Positions 1-9,241 of a stretch of 64,000 nt of DNA are shown here, in pieces (position 1 is the stretch's first letter; every line of letters starts with the position of its first letter). The notes under the pieces are model-generated. The model had not been told where the DNA came from. It did not search any database and saw nothing but the letters and a program-made list of their open reading frames with translations. Made by a program: the position numbers and the translations under genes. Source of the stretch: an uncultured Sphingomonadaceae bacterium (lineage in GTDB: Bacteria; Pseudomonadota; Alphaproteobacteria; Sphingomonadales; Sphingomonadaceae); assembly GCA_947497315.1 (NCBI GenBank), contig CANMFX010000002.1:558001-622000 (forward strand), given 5' to 3'.

Positions 1-167
1 ACGATCCGAAGCAACCAGTCGCGCACATCTGATCGAGACCATCTCGGATCGGGCCGGAGCAGAGCAGGCGGCCCATCCAGCCCAATAGTGGCGACCGCGA
101 TGCCATTTGGCCGCTCCGTCTTCGCGCCCGACCAGTCAACACAGGTAAAATGAGAGAAGCGCCGCAT
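1..167 (-). CDS. Partial hypothetical protein, N-terminal 55 residues
   Basis: An ATG at 167 opens a leftward frame that runs without a stop off the left edge. The visible N-terminus reads MRRFSHFTCVDWSGAK and continues with a Gly/Ala-rich strand (IAVATIGLDG). A beta strand ending in a conserved Asp (VDWSG) followed by a second strand resembles the start of RNase H-like fold proteins of the DUF429 type, but this is inferred from a short fragment. The upstream context (GAGATCATCC) holds only a weak ribosome binding site. No function is assigned. Confidence 0.6.
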   Translation of the reverse strand, partial: MRRFSHFTCVDWSGAKTERPNGIAVATIGLDGPPALLRPDPRWSRSDVRDWLLRI

Positions 168-194
168 GGATGATCTCTAGCCTATCAAACTGGC

Positions 195-238
195 AAAAGA
201 AAAGGGCCGGCCCGCCCGGACCCGCCCTTGTTCTTTTT
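195..238 (-). terminator. Intrinsic terminator of the mechanosensitive channel gene
   Basis: Read on the minus strand just after the stop at 253, a GC-rich hairpin with outer arms AAGGGC / GCCCTT is followed by TTCTTTT. The stem is imperfect in the middle. It lies between the channel gene and the partial gene at the left edge. Confidence 0.6.
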
Positions 239-252
239 CAAAGTCAGTTAGT

Positions 253-1464
253 TTATTTTTTGGCCGCTGGTTTCCGCGTGGCCGGCGCTTTGGGCTTGGC
301 AGAACGCATATCTTCCAGCGTTTTTGCTGCCGCATCGCGTCCGCCCAATCCGAAGGCCAGGGCTGCAGCGACTCCGCCACCGATAACCAGTGCACCAAAC
401 GCCATGTTGATGATGCTATCGGCAAGCCCCATATATTTCAGTCCCATGGCAACAAACAGGACGATGGTTGCATATTTGACGATCTGGCTGCCCATACTGC
501 CTTCAGATGCACCACCGACGATTCTTGCCAATATGTTGGCGATCATAAAGCCAAGGCCGATAATCACCCCGCCAAAAATAACCTTGCCACCGAGTGCCAA
601 TACTTCATTCAGGATATTGGTCAGTTCTGGAAATTGCAGCATACGGGTTGCTGCAATCGCTGCGAAAAGCATGATGGCAATGATCACGATTTTGGAAACG
701 ACGGATGAAACCGTTGTTTTCTCAGGCAGAATGCCAAGTGCATTGACCGAACGATCAACACCAAGGCCAGGCAGTACCTCTTCAATCAAACCGCCAACCC
801 AGCGTGCAATCATATAGGCGATGCCAAGCAATATTGCAGCACCGATGACCAGCGGGATAGAGGTAAAAATTGTGTTGAGTAGCGATGTTGCCGGTTCAGT
901 AATGGTCGACATGTTCAGCGCATCAAGAGCCAATATGGCAATGGGAATGATAATCAGAACATAGACTATCGTGCCAATGGTCTTGCTGATCGTGCTGTTA
1001 CCTGTGACTTCTTCGGCACCGGCTTTGTTGGCCCATTTGTCGAGATTTACAGTCATCATCGTGGTTTCGACAATCTGTTTCACAATGTTCGCAACGATCG
1101 AACCGACAAAGAAGATAATACCGGCACCGATGATGTTCGGAATAAAGCCCATTACATCGTCAAGTAGGGTTTGCAGAGGTTCGATGACACTGTTCAGTCC
1201 AAAAGTGGAAAGCACTGCAATCAGACCAAAGAGCCAAATGAGTAAAGAAACGATCTTGCCTAGCGACATTCCGATGGATTCACCTGAACCGGTGTCGCGT
1301 TGCAGTAAACTGATGTTGTCGACAAGCTTAGCAAAGGCCCATTTGGCGGCTTTCGCAACGATCCATGTGAGCAGGAGGATAATAAGCGCGACGCCGATCT
1401 TTTCCCCCCATTCCATCATGAGCTCTGTATCGAGCGCATAGTTTCCTATTCTCAATCCATCCAT
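253..1464 (-). CDS. Mechanosensitive ion channel family protein (CmpX-like, TM-helix repeats)
   Basis: This is an inner membrane protein of about 403 residues with many hydrophobic segments separated by short loops. Repeated Gly-rich helices (for example LVIGAAILLGIAYMIARWVGG and VIIGLGFMIANILARIVGG) match the conserved TM-helix repeat of the small-conductance mechanosensitive/CmpX family. The C-terminus is Lys/Ala-rich (KPKAPATRKPAAKK). The frame is open to an ATG at 1488, but AGGGGA lies seven bases before the ATG at 1464, so the shorter start is chosen. It probably gates a channel or senses envelope stress; the exact role is unknown. It appears to be transcribed alone. Confidence 0.82.
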   Translation of the reverse strand: MDGLRIGNYALDTELMMEWGEKIGVALIILLLTWIVAKAAKWAFAKLVDNISLLQRDTGSGESIGMSLGKIVSLLIWLFGLIAVLSTFGLNSVIEPLQTLLDDVMGFIPNIIGAGIIFFVGSIVANIVKQIVETTMMTVNLDKWANKAGAEEVTGNSTISKTIGTIVYVLIIIPIAILALDALNMSTITEPATSLLNTIFTSIPLVIGAAILLGIAYMIARWVGGLIEEVLPGLGVDRSVNALGILPEKTTVSSVVSKIVIIAIMLFAAIAATRMLQFPELTNILNEVLALGGKVIFGGVIIGLGFMIANILARIVGGASEGSMGSQIVKYATIVLFVAMGLKYMGLADSIINMAFGALVIGGGVAAALAFGLGGRDAAAKTLEDMRSAKPKAPATRKPAAKK

Positions 1465-1587
1465 TTGCATTCCCCTAATTTTGGACATTGTTAAGACTAC
1501 CCAAAGGTTAACACGTTCTCTAGGTGAGATATAGTGTGGAGTAGGCGCGGGATGGGCTTATGATGTAATCATATGTAACATCCTGAT

Positions 1588-2580
1588 TCAGGGCATGATA
1601 TTGATCACGGCCCGTCCAATGACGGCCCGCTGTTCCAGTACTTCTAACGCAGCAGCTGTATCACCCAAAGCAAAGCTATGTGAGATATGCGGGCGCATTA
1701 CTCCTTCTTCTGCCAGCTTGCGGAGCATCGTTTCGCTTCGTTTTGCCAATTCTGGATCGCGCCGTGCACTCTCTCCCGCGCGCAACCCGATAAGGCTGTA
1801 GCCTTTTATCAATGCGTGATTGGCAGGAAAGGACGGAATATCACCGCTTGCAAAACCCACGATAAGATAACGGCCACCCCAGGCAATGGATCGCGTCGCT
1901 TTTATCGCCAGATCACCGCCAACAGGATCAAACACCACATCAACCCCTTTGCCGTCAGTCAGTTCTTTAATTTTAGCGGCAAGGTCCGGATCGGCAGGAT
2001 CGAGGCTATGATCCGCGCCGGCTTGTTCAATTGCCTGACGCTTTTCATCGTTGGATCCGGTAGCAAAAACGACCGCGCCTTTATACTTGGCGAGCTTTAC
2101 CGCTGCCATACCGACACCCCCACTGGCGCCAAGTATCAGTATCGTTTCTTTACCTAGCAATTCGGCTTTATCATTTAGTGCATGCCAAGCGGTAATCGCC
2201 GCACCATGCCAGCAGGCCCCCTCGGCAAAGGATAAAGCAGTGGGTAGGGGGCGAACGGCGCTTTCAGGCAAGATAATCTGTTCTGCAAAACCGTTTCCCT
2301 TACTGCCGCCCATGACGCGATCTCCAGCCGAGAGAGCCGTCACGCCGGACGCCACCTCAATTATCTCTCCGGCGATTTCGAGACCGGGAACGAAAGGAGG
2401 ATCAGGGCGAAATTGATATTTGCCATAAGTCATCAATAGATCTGGAAAGTTGAGGCCCGCTGCTTTTACTGCAATCCGCACTTCTCCGTCTTTCAGTGGT
2501 TTTGCCTTCCTCTCTTTGACCTGAACGGAATCTGGCCCGGTCAAAGCCGTGCAGACGGCAGCGCGATAGGTATCGCTCAT
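1588..2580 (-). CDS. NADPH:quinone oxidoreductase family protein (zinc-free MDR)
   Basis: The 330-residue protein has the medium-chain dehydrogenase/reductase layout. An N-terminal GroES-like domain carries NFPDLLMTYGKY and PGLEIAGEI. A Rossmann domain follows with the nucleotide-binding LILGASGGVGMAAVKLAK. The catalytic and structural zinc ligands of alcohol dehydrogenases are absent, which points to the quinone reductase branch using NAD(P)H. Its ATG overlaps the stop of the upstream serine hydrolase by four bases (ATGA), so the two are translationally coupled at the end of the rarA operon. The true substrate cannot be read from the sequence. Confidence 0.88.
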   Translation of the reverse strand: MSDTYRAAVCTALTGPDSVQVKERKAKPLKDGEVRIAVKAAGLNFPDLLMTYGKYQFRPDPPFVPGLEIAGEIIEVASGVTALSAGDRVMGGSKGNGFAEQIILPESAVRPLPTALSFAEGACWHGAAITAWHALNDKAELLGKETILILGASGGVGMAAVKLAKYKGAVVFATGSNDEKRQAIEQAGADHSLDPADPDLAAKIKELTDGKGVDVVFDPVGGDLAIKATRSIAWGGRYLIVGFASGDIPSFPANHALIKGYSLIGLRAGESARRDPELAKRSETMLRKLAEEGVMRPHISHSFALGDTAAALEVLEQRAVIGRAVINIMP

Positions 2581-3941
2581 GATCCCACCGACTTCACCAC
2601 GTCGCGTGTAAAGGCGGCAATATCAAAACGATTATCGCGCGTATCGTAACCACGTCTGACGATCACCAGGTCTAGCGACGGTATGATTACCAGATATTGC
2701 CCGCGATTGCCGAATGCTGCGAATGCGTCTTCCGGTATGCCTTTTGACTTGTTCATGAGCCAGAATGTAGCGCCATAGCCAAATTCCCGGTCCGGCTGCG
2801 GGCCTGATGGCGTGCTGACATATTCCCGCCAGTTTTCGGGAAGCAAGCGCTCTGCTCCATCATTCCCGTAGCGCCAAACGCCGTTATTGAGATAGAGTAT
2901 TCCCAATCGACCTAAGTCGCGGGCTGTTGTCCATACCTGACTGGAGAGGATAGGATGCTCTTGCCAATCGGTCTCGGCATAGGTTCGCGTCATACCCATT
3001 TTCTGGAAAAATTCATAAGGCTCAAAACGACCAGATCTTGCTGCATAGACGGCCAGTAACGTGTCATTATTGGCATAGCGAAAACGGCTGCCTGGCGGAT
3101 AGAGCAGGGGCCAGTTCACCGCCCTTTGGGTGACCGTGGCACCGCCCATGTAAATAGGATCGGTGCGATTACCCGCCGTATCGCTGGTTAAACCGCTGGA
3201 CATACGCATCAAATGATCGAGTGTTATGTCGCGGCGTGGGTCGAAAGCACTCATCCATTCGATGATTTTTGCTGGTGCATTGACGTCTGAGAACCCCTCC
3301 TGAACACTGTGCCCGATTAATGTTCCGGCGATAGATTTGGCAACAGACCAGGTGCGCTGAGCGGTATGCCGGTCATGACCTTTCTTGTAGTGCTCGGTCA
3401 GGATCTTATCACCCTTGATAACCAGAACTGCACTGGTTTTTCCACCATATTTGCTGTTTTCAAAAGTTGCCAATGCACTTTGATGCAAAGACTTGGCGAC
3501 ATCATCTTGCTTAACGGTTGCGCCGGCATCACCCATTGGCCAAGGCAAATTATCATTGAAGGACCGCAGCGTTGGCGGCTTGTCCAGTTTTATCCCAGCA
3601 AAACCGATCGGCATGCCGGTGCAGCCTGTTCGCGGATTCCAGATGGCAATGCGCGGCGGCATGACGTCATTATAGCTGACACGGACTTGGCGCTTTTCCT
3701 GGTCGATATCTGCCGTGAGTGTGGGCACAATGTCTGCGATGTGACTATAAATGCCGGTCAGTTCATCAGCCTCGATATCCGCCAGCGTCTTGCCACTGTT
3801 CCACAGTCCGGAACAGATGAACTGTGCTTTATAACCTGCGGCCAGTGCTTTCTGATATTCATCGGGTTCGTTGTTAACCTGTCCGGCAACGGGCACGGAC
3901 AGCAGAGCACAGCTGATGATCAGTAATTTTCCAAAATTCAC
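2577..3941 (-). CDS. Serine hydrolase, beta-lactamase/class C-like family, exported
   Basis: This is a 454-residue protein of the beta-lactamase/penicillin-binding fold. It has a signal peptide (LLIISCALLSVPVAG), the SxxK motif in SVAKS, and a YxN-type motif in RYANN. A GTG at 3941 is taken as the start. It overlaps the upstream TAG by one base and sits about seven bases after GGAG, and the longer frame would swallow the upstream gene's C-terminus. The N-terminal 110 residues precede the hydrolase fold and match no domain I recognise. It probably acts in the periplasm as an esterase or peptidase. Its substrate is unknown. Confidence 0.82.
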   Translation of the reverse strand: MNFGKLLIISCALLSVPVAGQVNNEPDEYQKALAAGYKAQFICSGLWNSGKTLADIEADELTGIYSHIADIVPTLTADIDQEKRQVRVSYNDVMPPRIAIWNPRTGCTGMPIGFAGIKLDKPPTLRSFNDNLPWPMGDAGATVKQDDVAKSLHQSALATFENSKYGGKTSAVLVIKGDKILTEHYKKGHDRHTAQRTWSVAKSIAGTLIGHSVQEGFSDVNAPAKIIEWMSAFDPRRDITLDHLMRMSSGLTSDTAGNRTDPIYMGGATVTQRAVNWPLLYPPGSRFRYANNDTLLAVYAARSGRFEPYEFFQKMGMTRTYAETDWQEHPILSSQVWTTARDLGRLGILYLNNGVWRYGNDGAERLLPENWREYVSTPSGPQPDREFGYGATFWLMNKSKGIPEDAFAAFGNRGQYLVIIPSLDLVIVRRGYDTRDNRFDIAAFTRDVVKSVGS

Positions 3942-4471
3942 TATTTGCTCCAATCTGCAGTCAGGTAAGCCTTGAGCGATGTTAAAGGTTGAATATGGCC
4001 AGGAAATTTCTGGGAGCCAAATTGCTTGTCCGGTTCGCAGGCAAATCTGAAGATACTTACATATCCTGAGTTTGCATAAGGCAATACCCACTTTGCAGAG
4101 TCTTTGGGCCATGTTTCAGTTCGGACTAGTCTTTCATTTCCGTCAAATTCAGAAAGCTCCATCGCAGCATAGATATGTCTGTTGCAATCGACCAAAATTT
4201 TCGAGCGAATGTCTCTGATCTTGGAGATATCATCATCGCCTTTATTGGACTCCGCCATAACAATCTGGGAAATTGAAACTGAAACGAGGCCGTCGATCCT
4301 TTCAATGCTGGCTTTATCTGCAAAGAAAATATCAGAGCGATAGTCCGGTGGTTCATCGACAATAATTTCGTCCACGAGATACCAATCGGCCGGATTCTGT
4401 TTGTCTTTTGCTGCCACAGCAAAAGGCAGGAAAAGAACAATTAATGATATAAGCAACTGATATCTAAGCAT
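3941..4471 (-). CDS. Hypothetical exported protein
   Basis: This 176-residue protein starts with a clear signal peptide (LLISLIVLFLPFAVAA followed by KDK). The mature part is about 155 residues with two cysteines (DCNRH and FACEP) that could form a disulfide. I recognise no family. Its start overlaps the end of rarA by eight bases, and its stop shares a base with the serine hydrolase GTG, so it is cotranscribed with both. It may act with the following exported hydrolase. Confidence 0.72.
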   Translation of the reverse strand: MLRYQLLISLIVLFLPFAVAAKDKQNPADWYLVDEIIVDEPPDYRSDIFFADKASIERIDGLVSVSISQIVMAESNKGDDDISKIRDIRSKILVDCNRHIYAAMELSEFDGNERLVRTETWPKDSAKWVLPYANSGYVSIFRFACEPDKQFGSQKFPGHIQPLTSLKAYLTADWSK

Positions 4472-5783
4472 TTGCCTCGCGCCTCAAATTTTCCCAATAA
4501 TCCAGGCGTTCTCGGATTTTATGTTCAAAACCCCGATCCGCTGGTTGATAAAATGACTCTGGTTCCATCTCTTCCGGCCAGTAATTGTCACCCGAAAAAC
4601 CTTCGTCGCTTTCGTGATCATAGTTATAGCCTTGGCCATAACCTATATCCTTCATCAACTTAGTCGGCGCGTTGAGGATGTTTTGCGGTGGTACCAGAGA
4701 ACCGGTTTGCTTGGCTGATTTCCAGGCGGACTTTTGTGCCTTGTAAGCCGCATTGGATTTGGGAGCGGTGGCGCAATAGAGGCAGGCTTGCACTATTGCC
4801 AATTCTCCCTCCGGGCTCCCGAGGAAATCATAGGCATCTTTCGCGGCAAGGGCCTGAACCAATGCTTGTGGATCGGCCAGCCCGATGTCTTCGCTGGCAA
4901 AGCGGACGATACGCCGCAGTACATAAAGTGGCTCTTCTCCTGCCACGAGCATCCTAGCGAGATAATAGAGCGCTGCCTGCGGATCTGACCCGCGCAGGGA
5001 TTTATGCAACGCAGAGATCAAGTTGTAATGACCTTCCCGGTCCTTGTCATAAACTGCCATGCGCCGGTGGAGCAGCTTTGCAAGTGCGGCGGAATCGAGC
5101 GGCTCTGCAATATCCAGAGACAGCAAGGTTTCGACCTGATTGAGCAGGAAGCGGCCATCACCATCCGCGCTAGCAATTAGAGCCGCTCGTGCGCTGTCCG
5201 TCACAGGCAGGTTGTTCTTGGTCAACGCCTGCGCTTTGTGCAGCAGTTCATCCAATGCGGCGCTATCCAAACGATTGAGGATTAGCACCTGCGTCCTACT
5301 CAGAAGAGCGGCATTGAGTTCAAATGATGGGTTTTCAGTCGTCGCGCCCACCAGTGTGACAAGACCCTTCTCGACATAGGGCAAAAAACTGTCCTGTTGA
5401 GATCGATTAAAGCGATGTATTTCATCAACAAACAGCAAGGTCTGCTTGCCAGTCTGTTGGCGTTGCTCGGCTTCCGCAAAAACCTTCTTCAGTTCTGCAA
5501 CACCAGAAAAAACGGCAGATATAGCCTTAAAATGCAGGTCGGTTTCGTTGGCCAGTAGCCGCGCGAGGCTAGTTTTTCCCGTCCCCGGTGGCCCCCAGAA
5601 GATAATCGAAGACAGTTTTCCCGCCACGATCATCCGTTTAAGCGCTCCATCGCGGCCGACCAGATGATCCTGACCAACCACGTCATCGAGGTTTTTTGGT
5701 CTCAGTCTTTCCGCAAGTGGAGCACTGACAGGGATATCCTCCTGTCCTCGCGTCGCATCATCAGTGGCAAAGAAATCATCCAT
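4464..5783 (-). CDS. rarA: Replication-associated recombination protein A, AAA+ ATPase
   Basis: The 439-residue protein matches RarA/MgsA (Mgs1/WRNIP1 family) in length and motifs. It has a Walker A GPPGTGKTS at about 65-73, Walker B LLFVDEIHRF, sensor 1 GATTENPSF, and the C-terminal MgsA-type domain rich in YLARM and RFASEDIG. The family acts at stalled replication forks and interacts with SSB. It is the first gene of a four-gene leftward operon. The remaining genes encode envelope or redox proteins and are not obviously linked to replication. Confidence 0.95.
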   Translation of the reverse strand: MDDFFATDDATRGQEDIPVSAPLAERLRPKNLDDVVGQDHLVGRDGALKRMIVAGKLSSIIFWGPPGTGKTSLARLLANETDLHFKAISAVFSGVAELKKVFAEAEQRQQTGKQTLLFVDEIHRFNRSQQDSFLPYVEKGLVTLVGATTENPSFELNAALLSRTQVLILNRLDSAALDELLHKAQALTKNNLPVTDSARAALIASADGDGRFLLNQVETLLSLDIAEPLDSAALAKLLHRRMAVYDKDREGHYNLISALHKSLRGSDPQAALYYLARMLVAGEEPLYVLRRIVRFASEDIGLADPQALVQALAAKDAYDFLGSPEGELAIVQACLYCATAPKSNAAYKAQKSAWKSAKQTGSLVPPQNILNAPTKLMKDIGYGQGYNYDHESDEGFSGDNYWPEEMEPESFYQPADRGFEHKIRERLDYWENLRREANA

Positions 5784-5899
5784 TGCCGGTGATTATGGCA
5801 TTTTCTCTATCGAAAACCAGCTTGTTCATTGGTTTACGCGCAAATTTTGTGCTGATCTGCGCCCGTGGTATAATGTCTGGGAAAATAGGGAGGAAAATC

Positions 5900-6361
5900 A
5901 TGTCTACAACAACGGATCCTTTGGTCGAGAACGAAGGCAAGCCAGCCACGCCGTGGCATTTATGGGTAGTCGGTGTAATCGCGACACTCTGGAATTCTGG
6001 CGGCGCACTGGACTATACAATGACCCAAACGCGCAATGAATCCTATATGAGTGGTTTTACGCCCGAACAGCTTGAATATTTCTACTCGTTTCCGGCATGG
6101 GCTGATGGAGTTTGGGCATTGGGTGTTTGGGGGGCGTTTATTGGGTCATTGCTTATATTGCTGCGCAGTCGTTATGCAATCATTGCATTCGGAATATCCC
6201 TGGTCGGACTAGTCGGTTCGTTTCTGTATCAAATGACAGCGGATATGCCGCCCAGTCTAAGCACACCTGGAATTTGGATCTTCACTGCAGTGATCGCATT
6301 GTCGATCATTCTGCTGCTTTGGTATACGCGGGCAATGGCCGCAAAGGGTATATTGCGCTGA
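5900..6361 (+). CDS. Small membrane protein with four predicted helices
   Basis: The 153-residue protein is mostly membrane. Helices lie around HLWVVGVIATLWN, GVWALGVWGAFIGSLLILL, IAFGISLVGLVGSFLYQM and FTAVIALSIILLLWY. The start is an ATG at 5900 behind AGGGAGGA. An in-frame codon further upstream lacks a ribosome binding site. I recall similar short proteins in sphingomonads annotated loosely as sugar transporters, but nothing seen here supports transport. It is divergent from rarA and convergent with the glycosyltransferase. Confidence 0.78.
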   Translation: MSTTTDPLVENEGKPATPWHLWVVGVIATLWNSGGALDYTMTQTRNESYMSGFTPEQLEYFYSFPAWADGVWALGVWGAFIGSLLILLRSRYAIIAFGISLVGLVGSFLYQMTADMPPSLSTPGIWIFTAVIALSIILLLWYTRAMAAKGILR

Positions 6362-6367
6362 GCAAAT

Positions 6368-7549
6368 TCAACGGATGGCGGCTTGTTTGATAGGGCTCTG
6401 GCCCGACTGCCGTTGGCGGATAAGGCGTATATAGGTCTCGGCGACAGTTTGATTGATCTGGTCCCAGCTGAATTCGTCGGCCCGCTTTTCACCGGCAGTG
6501 CCATGGGCACTTCGTAAAGCCTCGTCTTGGCAGTAAAGCTGAAGAACGTCGGCAAAATCGCGAATGGCGCCTGGCGTGACCAGTCTTCCCGATTGCTTGT
6601 CTTTGACCAGACTCTGGCTACCTGTCGCCTTGGCTGCCACAACCGGAAGGCCGCAAGCCATTGCTTCCAGTGTCACATTGCCGAATGTTTCGGTGACCGA
6701 GGGGTTGAAAAGCATATCCATGCTAGCCACTGCCCGGCCAAGATCATGACCTTGCTGAAATCCGGCAAAAATCGCGTCATCTATGCGTTCTTGAAACCAT
6801 TGTTGCGCAGGGCCTTCGCCGATGATTAAAACGCGATGCTTGATCCGGCGCCGCTTCAATTCATCAATCGTATCCGAAAAGACATCCAGACCCTTTTCCA
6901 TCACAAGTCGTCCAAGGAAACCGATGACCGGTTCTTCATCTGTGATGCCGAAAGATTGACGCCATGCCATATCGCGTTTTGAGGGATTAAACACATCCTT
7001 GTCGACACCGCGGGACCATATTCCGACATCATAGTTCATACGCTGTTGACGCAGGACCTGTGCCATCGACTCGGAAGGGGCGACCAGTGCATCACATCGG
7101 CGGTAAAGACGGCGCAAAATCGCTTCGATAACCGGTTCCAAGAAGGCTAGATTGTAATAGCGTGGATAGGTTTCGAATCTTGTATGCACGGATGCGAGTA
7201 CGGGAATATCATTGCGCCGTGCCCAGCTTACCATCCGGTGTCCGACCCGGTCGGGGCTGGAAATCTGCATGACATTTGGGTTGAAAGCAGCAAGATCACG
7301 TTTCGCACTGCCGGACAAATGCGTTGGAAACCGATATTCTCCACGCCCCGGAAACGCAACGGAAGGAACACTAATCAAGTCCCCGGTGGGTTCAAAAGCA
7401 GGGGTGTCCGTGGTCGGAGAATAGACACGTACTGCCGCTCCCTGACGCAAAAGATATTCGGCAAGCCTGTTCAGGGCTTGGTTGGCGCCATCACGCACGA
7501 AGTTATAATTGCCGCTATATAAGGCAATGCGCAGATCACTGATATTCAT
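6368..7549 (-). CDS. Glycosyltransferase family 4-type (GT-B fold)
   Basis: The 393-residue protein has an N-terminal acceptor domain opening with RIALYSGNYNFVRDGANQA and a C-terminal donor-binding domain. The latter holds GFLGRLVMEKGLD, IIGEGP, and the EX7E-type region PSVTETFGNVTLEAMACGLPVV. This arrangement is typical of GT4 enzymes such as GDP-mannose-dependent mannosyltransferases and sulfoquinovosyl/glucuronosyl lipid transferases. It lacks a signal peptide and probably works at the cytoplasmic face of the inner membrane on a lipid or exopolysaccharide acceptor. Neither donor nor acceptor can be read from the sequence. Confidence 0.88.
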   Translation of the reverse strand: MNISDLRIALYSGNYNFVRDGANQALNRLAEYLLRQGAAVRVYSPTTDTPAFEPTGDLISVPSVAFPGRGEYRFPTHLSGSAKRDLAAFNPNVMQISSPDRVGHRMVSWARRNDIPVLASVHTRFETYPRYYNLAFLEPVIEAILRRLYRRCDALVAPSESMAQVLRQQRMNYDVGIWSRGVDKDVFNPSKRDMAWRQSFGITDEEPVIGFLGRLVMEKGLDVFSDTIDELKRRRIKHRVLIIGEGPAQQWFQERIDDAIFAGFQQGHDLGRAVASMDMLFNPSVTETFGNVTLEAMACGLPVVAAKATGSQSLVKDKQSGRLVTPGAIRDFADVLQLYCQDEALRSAHGTAGEKRADEFSWDQINQTVAETYIRLIRQRQSGQSPIKQAAIR

Positions 7550-7604
7550 TGTCAGCTTGAAGCATAATCTAAGGCAAATTGCTAATATGATCTTTGCCGG
7601 TTAA

Positions 7605-8276
7605 ATGGTGCGAATGATTGAAACAATTCTGGATAACTTACTGATCGGCACACCAAAACCATTTCGCGAAGATGGCGAGATGAGTGCAATAGCCAAACAA
7701 ACGGTTGCATACCCCGTTCAGCTTGGACTGCTTGGTTTAGAGGGCAATCAGGTGGCTGATCCGCTTCACCATGGCGGGCTGGACAAGGCGGTACATCTCT
7801 ATCCAGTGGAACACTACGCTTTCTGGGCAGACAAATATCCCGGGTTAGAAATCTTGAATCGCCCAGGTGCTTTTGGAGAAAATTTGAGTTGCACAGGGAT
7901 GACGGAAGACAAGTTATGTCTTGGAGACATTTTTCGTATCGGAGATGCTTTGATTGAATGCAGTCATGCTCGCCAACCCTGTTGGAAACTCAATCATCAT
8001 TTTGGGCATGCGGACGTTTTGAAAACGGTGATAAAGACAACAAAGTCCGGCAGCTATTTTCGGGTGCTTGAACCCGGTAAGATAAGGGCAGGCGATACGA
8101 TGGTTCAACAAGAGCGAATACACCCTGACTGGCCGTTACAGCGTCTGTTCGGACTTATTATAGGTGGTAAGCACAAAGGGCAGGGGGCTGAATTGCGTAA
8201 ATTGTCCGATATGCCAGTATTGGCAGAAACTTGGCGGAAACGGGCCGCGCAGTTGGCAGAATCTCAGCCGATATGA
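7605..8276 (+). CDS. MOSC domain-containing protein, YiiM-like
   Basis: The 223-residue protein shows MOSC features: LGLEGNQVADPLHHGGLDKAV, a GAFGENL segment, and the conserved Cys in SHARQPCWKL, the expected sulfur/molybdenum-cofactor ligand. A C-terminal 3-alpha region (about residues 165-223) matches the YiiM subgroup, which in E. coli reduces N-hydroxylated compounds. The start may be the ATG at 7605 or the one at 7614. The 3' end overlaps corC by 13 bases in convergent orientation. moaD and moaE about 17 kb away supply part of molybdopterin synthesis. Confidence 0.85.
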   Translation: MVRMIETILDNLLIGTPKPFREDGEMSAIAKQTVAYPVQLGLLGLEGNQVADPLHHGGLDKAVHLYPVEHYAFWADKYPGLEILNRPGAFGENLSCTGMTEDKLCLGDIFRIGDALIECSHARQPCWKLNHHFGHADVLKTVIKTTKSGSYFRVLEPGKIRAGDTMVQQERIHPDWPLQRLFGLIIGGKHKGQGAELRKLSDMPVLAETWRKRAAQLAESQPI

Positions 8277-9238
8277 TGGGGCGCAGCGGCGTCGGGACCG
8301 GGCGGTAACAGGCGCAATTTGGTAACGCGGCGGTCATCAGCATCCAATATTTCAAGTTGCCAGCCGCTGGGATGTTGCAGCATTTCGCCGGTTTTTGGAA
8401 TGTGGCCAGCCAGCACGAACGATAGTCCGCCAATCGTATCGACGTCTTCATCAATCTCGGCCAGTGCCGGGTCGATTTCTTCGCCGATATCATCCAATTC
8501 TGCCCGGGCGTCTGCTTCCCAAATGCCGTTGTCCAGCGATTTTAACATGGGAACCGGTTCATCGTCATGCTCGTCTTCGATTTCGCCAACAATTTCTTCA
8601 ACAATGTCTTCAATCGTGACAAGGCCCTCTGTGCCATTATATTCATCGAAAATAATGGCAAGGTGAATGCGCGTTGCCCTCATTTCGGCGAGCAGATCTA
8701 ATACACCCATCGATTCCGGAACAAATCGGGGCTGACGAAGATAGGGCGTAATGTCCGTCGGCGGCGTTCCACCTTTGGCAACTAGCGCGAAGATATCCTT
8801 GATATGTATCATGCCGATAATCGTATCTAGATTATCGCGATATACCGGGATTCGGCTGTGGCCATGTTCGGAGAATATCTCGACATATTCTTCAAATGGT
8901 GCGCTTTCTTCAATTGCGACCATATCGGCACGAGGAACCGCAATGTCATCAACCCGGTGATCACTGAAATGAAGCAAATTGCGAAGCATTTCGAGCTCAA
9001 CCGGTGAAATGTCCGGCTCGCCCTTTTTGTCGATGTCGCCATCGCTTTCATGTTCATCAATCACTTCTTCGAGTTGCGCACGCAGCGAGTTATCTTCCGC
9101 TTCCCCGAAAACCAAAGCTTTCAGGCTGCGCCATAATCGCCCCGGTTCATCATCCTCATTGCGAGCGGCAGAGGAAGGTCGACCGTTCGCCCCATTATTG
9201 TTGTTACTATCGTCTGGCATCTTTTTGTCTTTGGACAC
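8264..9238 (-). CDS. CBS and transporter-associated domain protein (CorC/hemolysin C family)
   Basis: The 324-residue protein has a low-complexity acidic N-terminus (DDSNNNNGANG), a pair of CBS domains at about 90-215 (VPRADMVAIEE, GHSRIPVYRDN, DEYNGTEGLVTIEDIVEEIVGEI), and a CorC_HlyC domain at about 235-315. It has no membrane helices, so it is the cytosolic CorC/YbeX type rather than the DUF21-bearing one. It is last in the miaB-phoH-ybeY-corC run, as in many proteobacteria. The GTG at 9238 lies three bases after the ybeY stop. An ATG at 9220 is an alternative. Confidence 0.9.
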   Translation of the reverse strand: MSKDKKMPDDSNNNNGANGRPSSAARNEDDEPGRLWRSLKALVFGEAEDNSLRAQLEEVIDEHESDGDIDKKGEPDISPVELEMLRNLLHFSDHRVDDIAVPRADMVAIEESAPFEEYVEIFSEHGHSRIPVYRDNLDTIIGMIHIKDIFALVAKGGTPPTDITPYLRQPRFVPESMGVLDLLAEMRATRIHLAIIFDEYNGTEGLVTIEDIVEEIVGEIEDEHDDEPVPMLKSLDNGIWEADARAELDDIGEEIDPALAEIDEDVDTIGGLSFVLAGHIPKTGEMLQHPSGWQLEILDADDRRVTKLRLLPPGPDAAAPHHIG

Positions 9239-9241
9239 TCA

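Noticed and set aside
971-1441. 156-codon frame opposite the mechanosensitive channel gene
   Set aside because: Shadow of a membrane protein gene; hydrophobic stretches reflect the codon bias of the true strand.
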